A stretch of DNA of 56,273 nt, taken from contig JAFADG010000034.1 in assembly GCA_023425025.1 (NCBI GenBank), positions 1 through 56,273 on the forward strand, written 5' to 3'. Shown one piece after another: positions 44,780 to 52,467 of the stretch. The first letter of the stretch is position 1; the number at the start of each line of letters is the position of its first letter. Both the position numbers and the translations under genes were made by a program. Source of the DNA: Bacillota bacterium. GTDB taxonomy: Bacteria > Bacillota > Clostridia > Christensenellales > Aristaeellaceae. The notes beneath the pieces were generated by a model, which had not been told where the DNA came from, made no database searches, and saw nothing but the letters and a program-made list of their open reading frames with translations.

Positions 44780-44831
44780 TTGCCAAACGAAATCCCGGTA
44801 GATCCGATAGGGCAAAAAGTACAAGAATCGG

Positions 44832-44911
44832 TTGACAAATAGCTGAAAATAGCCTACCATAGGGCTTGACGTGTGAAAGATACGTGTGGACGATAGGGTA
44901 AACGTTTACTC
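44832..44911 (+). promoter_or_regulatory. Promoter region and operator of the intracellular GH13-like gene
   Basis: TTGACA (44832-44837), 17 nt, TACCAT (44855-44860), with a second weaker TTGACG at 44866-44871. The operator GGGTAAACGTTTACTC (44896-44911) is a palindrome except at one base pair. Confidence 0.7.
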
Positions 44912-44962
44912 TTTTTAGTAACCGGCACGGATGCGCCAGGAAATGAACCGGAGGGTTGCGTT

Positions 44963-47002
44963 ATGCACATTACGCAGGATGCACAGCAGGTATTGCTTTG
45001 CGGCAGCGGAGCCGCCTATGCGTTTTCCAAGGAAACCGGCCATCTTTGTATGGTAAAGGCGGACGGGAAGGAATACCCCATGGCGGGCATCCGCGTGGAT
45101 GTGGGTGTGGAAGGTGTCTACGCCCGGAATATGCTGACGTTTGACTGCCTCGACCGCAAAAACACCTGGGAGCTTCCGGCGATCGCACCCACCGGAGAAA
45201 AGGACGCCGCAAGCTTTGAAGGCCTTCATATACAAGATGGCTTGCTGGAAGCCGTCTTCAGGTGCGGCCGGGTGCTGATCCGCCAGCGCTACGACCTGTG
45301 CGGCAGTGTGCTCAGGGTCTGCGCCCGGGTGGAAAACATTTCGGATGAAAAGGTGACGGTCAATGGCGCCGCCTTTTTGACCTCCCGGAAAATAGCTGAT
45401 ACCCTGTTTGAATTCCCCACCAATGTGCCCAGCAACGCGTTCTTCGCGGCGGATTTGCAGCCGTATGCGCCGGTATCCTGCGGCCTGGTGGGCAGCATGA
45501 CCCATATAAAGGATGCATCCGGCGATATGAACCTTTTGTTCCTGGACACGGTGGAAAAATGGTCCCAGGGCGTGTACCGGGAAGAAAACAATGTCGTCTG
45601 CGCCTATGTGGCCGCGGTGGAGTGCTGGCTCTTGCCCGGCCAAAGCTTTGACTGCGGATACCTGTATGTGCAGCCGGTTTCGGAAGGCGACCCCTACCTT
45701 GCCATCCGGGATTTTTTTGACAGCCTTGGCTACCGTGCCGCCACTGACGGCATTAGGGAAGGCGTTTTGTATTCCTGCCATCCCCACGGCACCATGGACA
45801 ACAATTTTCAGCGGCCCCGCGACCTGTGGCAATACGCCAAGGAGCTGGAAGATATCAAAGCGCTGGGCGTGGACCATGTATGGATCCTGCCCGTGTTTGA
45901 GCATCTGGACCGGGGCGTGTACCACCCTACGGACCAAGGCATCATTGATGCTCGCTACGGCGGGGAGGAGGCCATGCGCGCTTTTGCCGACCGCGCCCAC
46001 GAACTGGGCCTTACCGTCCTGTTTGATTACGTTCCCCACGGCCCCGCGCCGGAAGACCCGCTGGCAAAGGAAAAGGATCACTGGTGCTCCCGCCGCCGGG
46101 ATCTTACCTTGCAGGATGAATGGCACTGCGTCAGCTTTGATATGACCAACCCCGATTACCTGCGCTACACCTCCGATCTGGTGAACAGCCATGTGCGCCG
46201 CTTTGACATCGACGGCGCCCGCATCGACTGCGCCATGGGCGGCTTGTCCAACTGGACGCCCTACGCCAACCACAGGCCTTCGGCATCCAACCTGGCCGGC
46301 GGCGTGGCCATTTCCGGCGCCATCAAGCAAGGCTTTTGGGAGATGGGCAAAAAGGCGCTGAGCATGCCGGAAAATTTCAATCCCGTGCCCGCCTATTATC
46401 CCATTACCGATTTGTTTTACGGCATGAACCTGTACAGGGTGTTGGTGGAGCTGGACAAAAAGCGGGACGACGCCGCGTACTTTGTCCGGGAGTTGACCCG
46501 CTTTTTGTCCATCGAGCACCGGGCCATGCCAAAAGAACTGAAAAAGCTGCGGTTCCTTGGCAACCATGACACCGTCTCCTGGGTGTGGCAGTCCAAACGC
46601 GCCTATGAAGTATACGGCACTCAAAGGGCCAAGGCGCTCTTTGCGCTGATGGCCTTCCTGGACGGCATTCCCATGATGTACCAGGGGGATGAGGACCCAA
46701 GCCTGGCCGGCAAGGAAGGCCCCGTGCTTCGTGATTTTTTCCGGAATCTGTACGCGGCGCGCCGGGCATATATCGGCGAGGGCACGGATATTACCCATTT
46801 ATACACGGATTGCGGCGTGATGGCTTTTATCCGGAACGTAGAGGGTATCAGTCGTCTGGTGCTGATCAGCCTCAGCGGGCAGGAAGAAACAGTCTCCTTA
46901 AAGGAGCTTTCGGGGGCCCGCTCCCTGCTGGGTACCCTGCAGGTCAGGGACGGCAAGGCGGCTGTGCCTGCCTATGCCTTTGACATCTTTGATTTGGAAT
47001 AA
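44963..47002 (+). CDS. Intracellular GH13-like glycoside hydrolase
   Basis: The product is 679 residues, with GGAGGG upstream of the ATG. It lacks a signal peptide but otherwise matches the secreted enzyme at 25545: a beta-sandwich half, then VLFDYVPHGPAP, FDIDGARIDCAMGGLSN (nucleophile Asp), LSMPENFNP (acid Glu) and FLGNHDTVSW. The pair suggests that extracellular cleavage is followed by breakdown of imported fragments. It leads an operon with the amidohydrolase. Subfamily and linkage are not clear. Confidence 0.82.
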   Translation: MHITQDAQQVLLCGSGAAYAFSKETGHLCMVKADGKEYPMAGIRVDVGVEGVYARNMLTFDCLDRKNTWELPAIAPTGEKDAASFEGLHIQDGLLEAVFRCGRVLIRQRYDLCGSVLRVCARVENISDEKVTVNGAAFLTSRKIADTLFEFPTNVPSNAFFAADLQPYAPVSCGLVGSMTHIKDASGDMNLLFLDTVEKWSQGVYREENNVVCAYVAAVECWLLPGQSFDCGYLYVQPVSEGDPYLAIRDFFDSLGYRAATDGIREGVLYSCHPHGTMDNNFQRPRDLWQYAKELEDIKALGVDHVWILPVFEHLDRGVYHPTDQGIIDARYGGEEAMRAFADRAHELGLTVLFDYVPHGPAPEDPLAKEKDHWCSRRRDLTLQDEWHCVSFDMTNPDYLRYTSDLVNSHVRRFDIDGARIDCAMGGLSNWTPYANHRPSASNLAGGVAISGAIKQGFWEMGKKALSMPENFNPVPAYYPITDLFYGMNLYRVLVELDKKRDDAAYFVRELTRFLSIEHRAMPKELKKLRFLGNHDTVSWVWQSKRAYEVYGTQRAKALFALMAFLDGIPMMYQGDEDPSLAGKEGPVLRDFFRNLYAARRAYIGEGTDITHLYTDCGVMAFIRNVEGISRLVLISLSGQEETVSLKELSGARSLLGTLQVRDGKAAVPAYAFDIFDLE

Positions 47003-47028
47003 CCATGCATCAAAACTGGAGGGTGGCT

Positions 47029-48126
47029 ATGCGGCAAAAGATAGTGGATTGCCACATGCACACATTGTCCGGCGCGCCGGAAAAGCTGCAAACCATTGCG
47101 GACCATTTCGGGTTTGAAAAGTATGCGGTGCTTGGCTGCCCCTGCTTTGCGGGACCCCTGAACAACCTGGAGGTTCTTTTGGCAAAAGCCCTGCATCCCG
47201 GTCACGTGTACGCTTTCGGCGGGCTTACCTACCTGCCTCATGAACGAAACGGGCAGACGCACGTGAATCAGGCCCGGCAGCTGATGGCGGCCGGCTTTGA
47301 CGGGATCAAATTCATCGAGAGCAAGCCCACCATCGCCCGTGACCTGAAGCTGCAAATGGACAGCGAAGAGATGGCGCCGGTTTTTGCGCTGCTGGAGGAA
47401 ACCCAATTTCCCATCCTCTGGCATGTGGGCGACCCGGCCCCTTTCTGGGATGAACGCACGGCCCCCCGCTTCGCGGTGGAAAACGGATGGTGCTATACCG
47501 ATTCCGCCTTCCCTACCCTCAAAGAACTGTATGACCAGACGGAGCGGGTGCTGGACCGCCATCCCCGCTTGCAGGTGTGCCTGGCCCACTTTTACTTTAC
47601 GGCGGATGACATGCCCCACGCCAGGCGGATGATGGATACGTATCCCGGCCTGCGCTTTGATGTAACGCCGGGAACCGAAATGTACGGCCATTTTTTGCGG
47701 GAGCCGGACCTGTGGCGGGAATTTTTTATGCAGTATCAGGACCGCATTCTCTTTGGCACGGACCTTTCCGATGACGAAAAGGACTTTGAAAGCGGCCTGT
47801 ACGATACGCTGGTGGGGCTGATTGAAAGCGCCCTCGCCCAGCCGGGCCCGGTAAAGGTGTGGGATATGCAGGGCCGGGGTCTTGGGCTGCCCGGAGATGT
47901 GCTGGACAAGCTTTTTGCCGCCAATACAGAGCGGATGTACGGCGCCGCGCCCCGGAAAATCTGCCGGGAAGGTATGGCCGCCCTGATAAAAGGGTGCGAA
48001 GAACATGCTGACGCGGCGCAAAAGCAGCAGCTTAGCCGCCTGGCGGACAGGCTATACAGTGCGCTTGAGGCGGGCGGAATGAATGACACTTGTACCCTGA
48101 AAAATGTAAAGCGCATGATGATCTGA
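47029..48126 (+). CDS. Amidohydrolase-family (type 2) metal-dependent hydrolase
   Basis: The product is 365 residues. The start at 47029 has GGAGGG upstream. The metal site is DCHMHT near the N-terminus, ILWHVGDPAPFW in the middle, a downstream CLAHFY His and FGTDLSDDEKDF carrying the final Asp. Such TIM barrels include lactonases and decarboxylases acting on sugar acids or aromatic acids. As the second gene after the GH13-like enzyme, a sugar lactonase role fits, but this is inference. Confidence 0.82.
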   Translation: MRQKIVDCHMHTLSGAPEKLQTIADHFGFEKYAVLGCPCFAGPLNNLEVLLAKALHPGHVYAFGGLTYLPHERNGQTHVNQARQLMAAGFDGIKFIESKPTIARDLKLQMDSEEMAPVFALLEETQFPILWHVGDPAPFWDERTAPRFAVENGWCYTDSAFPTLKELYDQTERVLDRHPRLQVCLAHFYFTADDMPHARRMMDTYPGLRFDVTPGTEMYGHFLREPDLWREFFMQYQDRILFGTDLSDDEKDFESGLYDTLVGLIESALAQPGPVKVWDMQGRGLGLPGDVLDKLFAANTERMYGAAPRKICREGMAALIKGCEEHADAAQKQQLSRLADRLYSALEAGGMNDTCTLKNVKRMMI

Positions 48127-48183
48127 TATGCCTTTCTGCATCAAAAGCACAGCTCCCTGTTTGTTTTTATGGAAACCGCTCAA

Positions 48184-48199
48184 GAGTAAACGTTTATTC
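48184..48199. promoter_or_regulatory. Upstream LacI-type operator of importer D
   Basis: GAGTAAACGTTTATTC keeps the operator core. It lies 215 bp upstream of a second, perfect operator at 48399, an arrangement that allows DNA looping. The gap 48127-48520 otherwise holds only the promoter at 48310. Confidence 0.75.
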
Positions 48200-48309
48200 T
48201 TGCGAGGATTCTGTCGGTATTCATGACAAAAACATTGCAGATTTGCCATGCAGGCTGGAAAACGGTAAAAATTTTCAGGGTTTCTGGCTGGAAATTCATA
48301 GATTTGTAC

Positions 48310-48414
48310 TTGTAATGTCATCCGTATGGGAGTATACTTGAGAAAAGAAAACGCATGAATATTTCGGCCGACAGGAGAGGCCTGAAGATATGCTGAAAGG
48401 ATAAACGTTTATCC
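48310..48414 (+). promoter_or_regulatory. Promoter and perfect operator of importer D
   Basis: TTGTAA (48310-48315), 17 nt, TATACT (48333-48338). The perfect palindrome GGATAAACGTTTATCC (48399-48414) lies about 55 nt downstream of the expected start, in the leader. Confidence 0.75.
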
Positions 48415-48520
48415 TTTTGATAAGCAAATGTTCTGCCGTGCGGCAGCACAGAGGAGGGAAGAGAGAACCTGTCCCGCGGTAATCACGTAATACATCTGAA
48501 AATCTAAGGAGGAAAGTACC

Positions 48521-50002
48521 GTGTTGAAAAAATGGCTTACTCTTGTTCTGGTGGCATGCCTGTTTGCGAGCCTGTTGCCCGTGAGCGCGCTGGCGGCGCA
48601 ACCCTTTGTGCTGTTCACCCCCTGGTCCAACACCTCTACCGCCGAAGACCTGAAGGAAGTCCGTCAGGCCATCGAACAGGAAATCGCCGATTCCATCGGC
48701 CTGAGCCTGGATTGGATCGTGGTGCCCACCGACGGCTCCCTGGAAAAGCTGAACGTGCTTCTGGCCAGCGGCGACCAGCTGGATGCCGCCACCATGAATA
48801 TCGGCGACGCCATGAAGTATGCTACCGGCAGCGATCTGGTGATGCCGCTGAACGACCTTCTGAACGAATACGGCAAGGATCTTCTTGAAAAGATCCCCGC
48901 GGAAGCTTGGGTTCCCTGCACCAACACCAAGGGTGAGATCCTGTTCATCCCCGATTATTACCAGTGGCGCTGGCAGGGTTGCGTCATCCGCACCGACCTT
49001 TTGGAGGAACAGGGCCTTTCCATGCCCACCACCGTCGCGGAGCTGGAAAATGTGATGGAAGTGTTCAAAAACGCCTATCCGGACATGATCCCCGCCACGG
49101 GCCTGCCCTGGTTCTCCGATCCCTTCCTGCAGGGCGCCGTCAGCGGCCAGGCCTCCCAGATGACCGAGTGGGTATTAAGCCCCGAAGGCAAGGTCGTGCC
49201 CTCCATGACGCTGCCCGAGTACAAGAACATGGTCGCCCTGTACAAAAAGTGGGTGGACAGCGGCTGGTTCGACCCGGAATTCCTGTCCGGCAACGATGAC
49301 AGCCAGACCCTTTTGTGGACCTCCGGCCGCGTGGGCATCTGGTTCTGCGATCCCCACCGCCCGCTGATCTGGGCCCGCGACGCATTGCTTGCCAACTTCC
49401 CCGACGCCGAAGCGACTTTCATGCCCGTTCCCATGAACGATCAGGGCGTGAAATCCTTCCCCGTATCCTATGGCGTAGGCCGCGTGCTGTGGATCCGCCA
49501 GGGCACCAAGGTGGCCAAGGAAATCGTGCAGTTCTTCAACAAGATGATCGCTGAGCCGGATTTCTACCGCTTGGCCGACATGGGCATCGAAGGCAAGCAC
49601 TGGATCGACAAGGGTGAAAACTGGGGCTATCCCGAGAACATCACCGGCGAGAACGCCCCCTATAACGACATCTACCGCCCCCTCTCCTGGGAGTTCCTGG
49701 ACATTTTGAAGCCCATGGAGAGCACCGATCCCGCCACGGAAAACATTCACAATGCCCTGAACGAGGAATATGCCACGGCGGAACTGATCAAGACCGGCCT
49801 GGAAGGCTTTACCGTGGATTCCAGCAATACCGGCATGTATACCCCCATCGATCTGTTTGAGAACATGTTCAACATCGTCGTGGGCGTCAACAGCCTGGAC
49901 GACTTTGACAGCATCGTGGAAAACTGGTATGCTACCGGCGGCACTCAGTTGGTGGAGGAATACACCCGCCAGTATAGCGAATGGCTGGCTTCCCAGCAAT
50001 AA
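48521..50002 (+). CDS. ABC importer D: extracellular solute-binding protein (Lpl type)
   Basis: The product is 493 residues with a GTG start behind AAGGAGG. It has a signal peptide (KKWLTLVLVACLFASLLP, then ALA/A) without a lipobox. The long family-1 SBP body shows LNVLLASGDQLDAAT, KGEILFIPDYYQWRWQ and VSYGVGRVLWIRQGTK. It leads the operon, with a hairpin between it and the permeases that probably gives extra SBP. Confidence 0.92.
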   Translation: MLKKWLTLVLVACLFASLLPVSALAAQPFVLFTPWSNTSTAEDLKEVRQAIEQEIADSIGLSLDWIVVPTDGSLEKLNVLLASGDQLDAATMNIGDAMKYATGSDLVMPLNDLLNEYGKDLLEKIPAEAWVPCTNTKGEILFIPDYYQWRWQGCVIRTDLLEEQGLSMPTTVAELENVMEVFKNAYPDMIPATGLPWFSDPFLQGAVSGQASQMTEWVLSPEGKVVPSMTLPEYKNMVALYKKWVDSGWFDPEFLSGNDDSQTLLWTSGRVGIWFCDPHRPLIWARDALLANFPDAEATFMPVPMNDQGVKSFPVSYGVGRVLWIRQGTKVAKEIVQFFNKMIAEPDFYRLADMGIEGKHWIDKGENWGYPENITGENAPYNDIYRPLSWEFLDILKPMESTDPATENIHNALNEEYATAELIKTGLEGFTVDSSNTGMYTPIDLFENMFNIVVGVNSLDDFDSIVENWYATGGTQLVEEYTRQYSEWLASQQ

Positions 50003-50020
50003 GACGCCTGTGCAATACGC

Positions 50021-50057
50021 GGGAGGGGAAGAAGGATATTCTCGCCCCTCCCCTTTT
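50021..50057 (+). terminator. Intra-operon hairpin (attenuator) after the importer D SBP
   Basis: GGGAGGGG (50021-50028) pairs with CCCCTCCC (50045-50052), followed by CTTTT. Its position after an SBP gene suits partial termination. Confidence 0.7.
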
Positions 50058-50086
50058 CTCCCTCAGGCCAAGAAAGGGGTCAGCCC

Positions 50087-51004
50087 ATGAAGAAGCATGG
50101 CTTTCTTTACAACATAAAGGCATATAAGCTGCTGTACCTGATGTTTCTGCCTACGGCAGCCTTTTTGCTGATCTTCAACTATCTGCCGCTGTGGGGCCTT
50201 CGGATGGCTTTTTTCAACTATATCCCTTGGAAGGGGTTTGAAGGCAGTGCGTTTGTGGGCTGGCAGAATTTCAAAACGCTTTTTTCCCTGCCCGACTTTG
50301 GCAGGCTGGTAACCAACACCGTGGTTATCAACATCTATAAGATACTCATCGGCTTTCCGATGCCCATCCTGTTTGCGCTGCTGCTCAACGAAATCCGCGG
50401 GAGGCGGTTCAAGCGGACCGTGCAAACCATCTCCTATCTCCCCCACTTTGTATCCTGGGTGATCATCAGCGCGATCCTGTATTCGCTCATCAACGGCAGC
50501 TACGGCCTTGTAAACAAGTTCATCTCAAGCATCGGCATTACGCCGCCCAAATGGTATGTACGCCCCGATCTGTGGCGCGGGCTGCTGGTCGCCACCGATG
50601 TATGGAAATCGGTGGGCTTCAGCTCCATTCTGTACCTGGCGGCCATCGCCAACATCAACACGGAAATGTATGAGGCTGCCGTCATCGATGGCGCCAGCCG
50701 GTTGAAGCAGATATTATACATCACCCTGCCCAGCATACTGCCCACCATTATCGTGATGTTTATATTAAGCATGGGCGGCATGATGAACGGCAACTTCCAG
50801 CAGATTTATTCCCTGGTGGGCTCCAACACGCCGCTGTACAAAACGGTGGACGTACTGGATTACGCCATTTACCGCAGGGGCCTGCAGCGCAGCGAGTTTT
50901 CCCTGGCGACGGCCATGGGCATCTTCCAGTCCGGCATCAGCTTCCTGCTGGTGGTCATCACCAACAAGATTGCAAACAAGGCAGGTGAGTACGGCGTATG
51001 GTGA
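50087..51004 (+). CDS. ABC importer D: permease, LplB-like
   Basis: The product is 305 residues, with AAAGGGG upstream of the ATG. It has six membrane helices, FNYLPLWGLRMAFFNYIPWK at the N-terminus and the EAA loop TEMYEAAVIDGASRLKQILY followed by ITLPSI. The last codons overlap the next start (ATGGTGA). Confidence 0.93.
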   Translation: MKKHGFLYNIKAYKLLYLMFLPTAAFLLIFNYLPLWGLRMAFFNYIPWKGFEGSAFVGWQNFKTLFSLPDFGRLVTNTVVINIYKILIGFPMPILFALLLNEIRGRRFKRTVQTISYLPHFVSWVIISAILYSLINGSYGLVNKFISSIGITPPKWYVRPDLWRGLLVATDVWKSVGFSSILYLAAIANINTEMYEAAVIDGASRLKQILYITLPSILPTIIVMFILSMGGMMNGNFQQIYSLVGSNTPLYKTVDVLDYAIYRRGLQRSEFSLATAMGIFQSGISFLLVVITNKIANKAGEYGVW

Positions 51005-51915
51005 TCCGTTTCTTTCGCAGAAGGTGGATTGAGCCCACGGCGGCTTCCCTCCCCTTCCGCATTTTCAATACCGTCTTGATGCTCGTCCTGTCTGCCCTGT
51101 TTATCGCGCCGTTTCTTTTGATTGCCATCGCCTCCTTTACGCCGGAGGTGGAGATTGCCGCCAAGGGATTTCAGTTTTTCCCTTCCCAGCTGACCGTGTA
51201 TAACTATCAGTACCTGTTCGGCTCCAGCGAAAAATTCACCACCTCCCTTCAGGCCACGTCGCTTTTGACGGTCGTGGGCACGCTGAATACGCTGTTTTTT
51301 ACCTCCTTGGGCGCGTATGCCCTGTCCAGAAAATACCTGCCTTACCGCAAGGGCATGACGTTTTTTGTGTTCTTTACCATGCTGGTCAACGGCGGCTTGA
51401 TCCCCTGGTACATGGTGGTGAACAACCTGGGCCTGATCGACAGCTTCTTTGCCCTGTTCATACCCGGAACCATCGCCACCTGGAACCTGATCATCATGCG
51501 CAACTCTTTCATGTCCATTCCGGAATCCCTGGAGGAATCGGCCAAGATTGACGGCGCGAACGACTTTACGGTGTTCTTCCGCATCATACTGCCCATGTCC
51601 ATGCCCATCATCGCAACGATGATCGTTTACCTGGCGGTGGGATACTGGAACGAATGGTACGCCTGTATGCTGTTTATCACCCGCAACGAAAAACTGTTCA
51701 CGCTTCAATACCTGCTGCGGGAAATACTCAACTCCAGCGCGGCCATGAACAGCCGGGGCGCCATTGACCTTCGGGCGGCCGCCAAGCAGGCCATTCCTTC
51801 CGAAAGCCTGAAAATGGCGGCGGTCATGGTGGCCACAGTACCGATCCTCTGCGTGTACCCGTTCCTGCAAAAGTATTTTGTGCACGGTATCATGATCGGG
51901 TCAATCAAAGAATAG
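50998..51915 (+). CDS. ABC importer D: permease, LplC-like
   Basis: The product is 305 residues. Its start overlaps the previous gene. It shows NGGLIPWYMVVNNLGLIDS, the EAA loop ESLEESAKIDGANDFTVFF followed by IILPMS, and the C-terminal YPFLQKYFVHGIMIGSIKE typical of LplC. It ends the importer D operon and is followed by a strong terminator. Confidence 0.93.
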   Translation: MVIRFFRRRWIEPTAASLPFRIFNTVLMLVLSALFIAPFLLIAIASFTPEVEIAAKGFQFFPSQLTVYNYQYLFGSSEKFTTSLQATSLLTVVGTLNTLFFTSLGAYALSRKYLPYRKGMTFFVFFTMLVNGGLIPWYMVVNNLGLIDSFFALFIPGTIATWNLIIMRNSFMSIPESLEESAKIDGANDFTVFFRIILPMSMPIIATMIVYLAVGYWNEWYACMLFITRNEKLFTLQYLLREILNSSAAMNSRGAIDLRAAAKQAIPSESLKMAAVMVATVPILCVYPFLQKYFVHGIMIGSIKE

Positions 51916-51978
51916 CTGCCTCCGTTCCTGATGCAGCGTTTTCCAAAGAGACATTATGTGATTCAGCCTTGTTATTCA

Positions 51979-52019
51979 AACCGCCGGATAGGATCGTGCA
52001 TCCTATCCGGCGGTTTTTC
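51979..52019 (+). terminator. Rho-independent terminator after importer D
   Basis: A 16-bp perfect stem, AACCGCCGGATAGGAT with ATCCTATCCGGCGGTT, has a 5-nt loop and a T tract. It insulates the recombinase module from the catabolic cargo. Confidence 0.9.
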
Positions 52020-52140
52020 CTTATACCCTCTATCGGGATCACCGGTTCAGCACACATCCTGCAGAAGTGTTCCCCCGCTTTTTCATATGCACAGCGGCAG
52101 CGCATATGCTTCTATGACACACTGATATAAGGGAGGGATT

Positions 52141-52395
52141 ATGCTGCCTGCCGGACAATTAACGCAGCTGAAAAACACGAAAATACCCGCTGACGAAAGA
52201 GTGGATATCGTCGGGATACATATAGATACGGCCATTCCCGCCATATTGAGAGCCGAACAATACCTGTGCCAAGTAAAAAATCCATACTCCTTCAAATGTG
52301 GGGATGTTGCCGTCAACGTTCGTTTTTCATCAGATGGCAGGACCCTCAAAGATGCCTTGAAAGCCTATATGCAGGCACTGAAAAAGAGCGAATAA
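52141..52395 (+). CDS. Small protein upstream of the recombinase, candidate directionality partner
   Basis: The product is 84 residues, with GGGAGGG upstream of the ATG. There is no membrane segment. The core VDIVGIHIDTAIPAILRAEQ, then QVKNPYSFKCGDVAVNVRFS, resembles small proteins I recall next to serine recombinases of clostridial mobile elements, though no function is known to me. It is co-directional with the recombinase, 72 nt away. A role as recombination directionality factor is a guess from position and size. No clear promoter is visible in 52020-52140. Confidence 0.7.
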   Translation: MLPAGQLTQLKNTKIPADERVDIVGIHIDTAIPAILRAEQYLCQVKNPYSFKCGDVAVNVRFSSDGRTLKDALKAYMQALKKSE

Positions 52396-52467
52396 GCTGC
52401 CAATGGCTTGCATGACCGGTGTTCCAGAATACGCTGGCAGCGTGATTTGGGAAGGTTTGGAGGGCAT

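Noticed and set aside
52408..52467. Longer N-terminus for the recombinase
   Set aside because: The extension has no ribosome binding site; the ATG at 52468 follows GGAGGG and fits the length before the catalytic Ser in the family.
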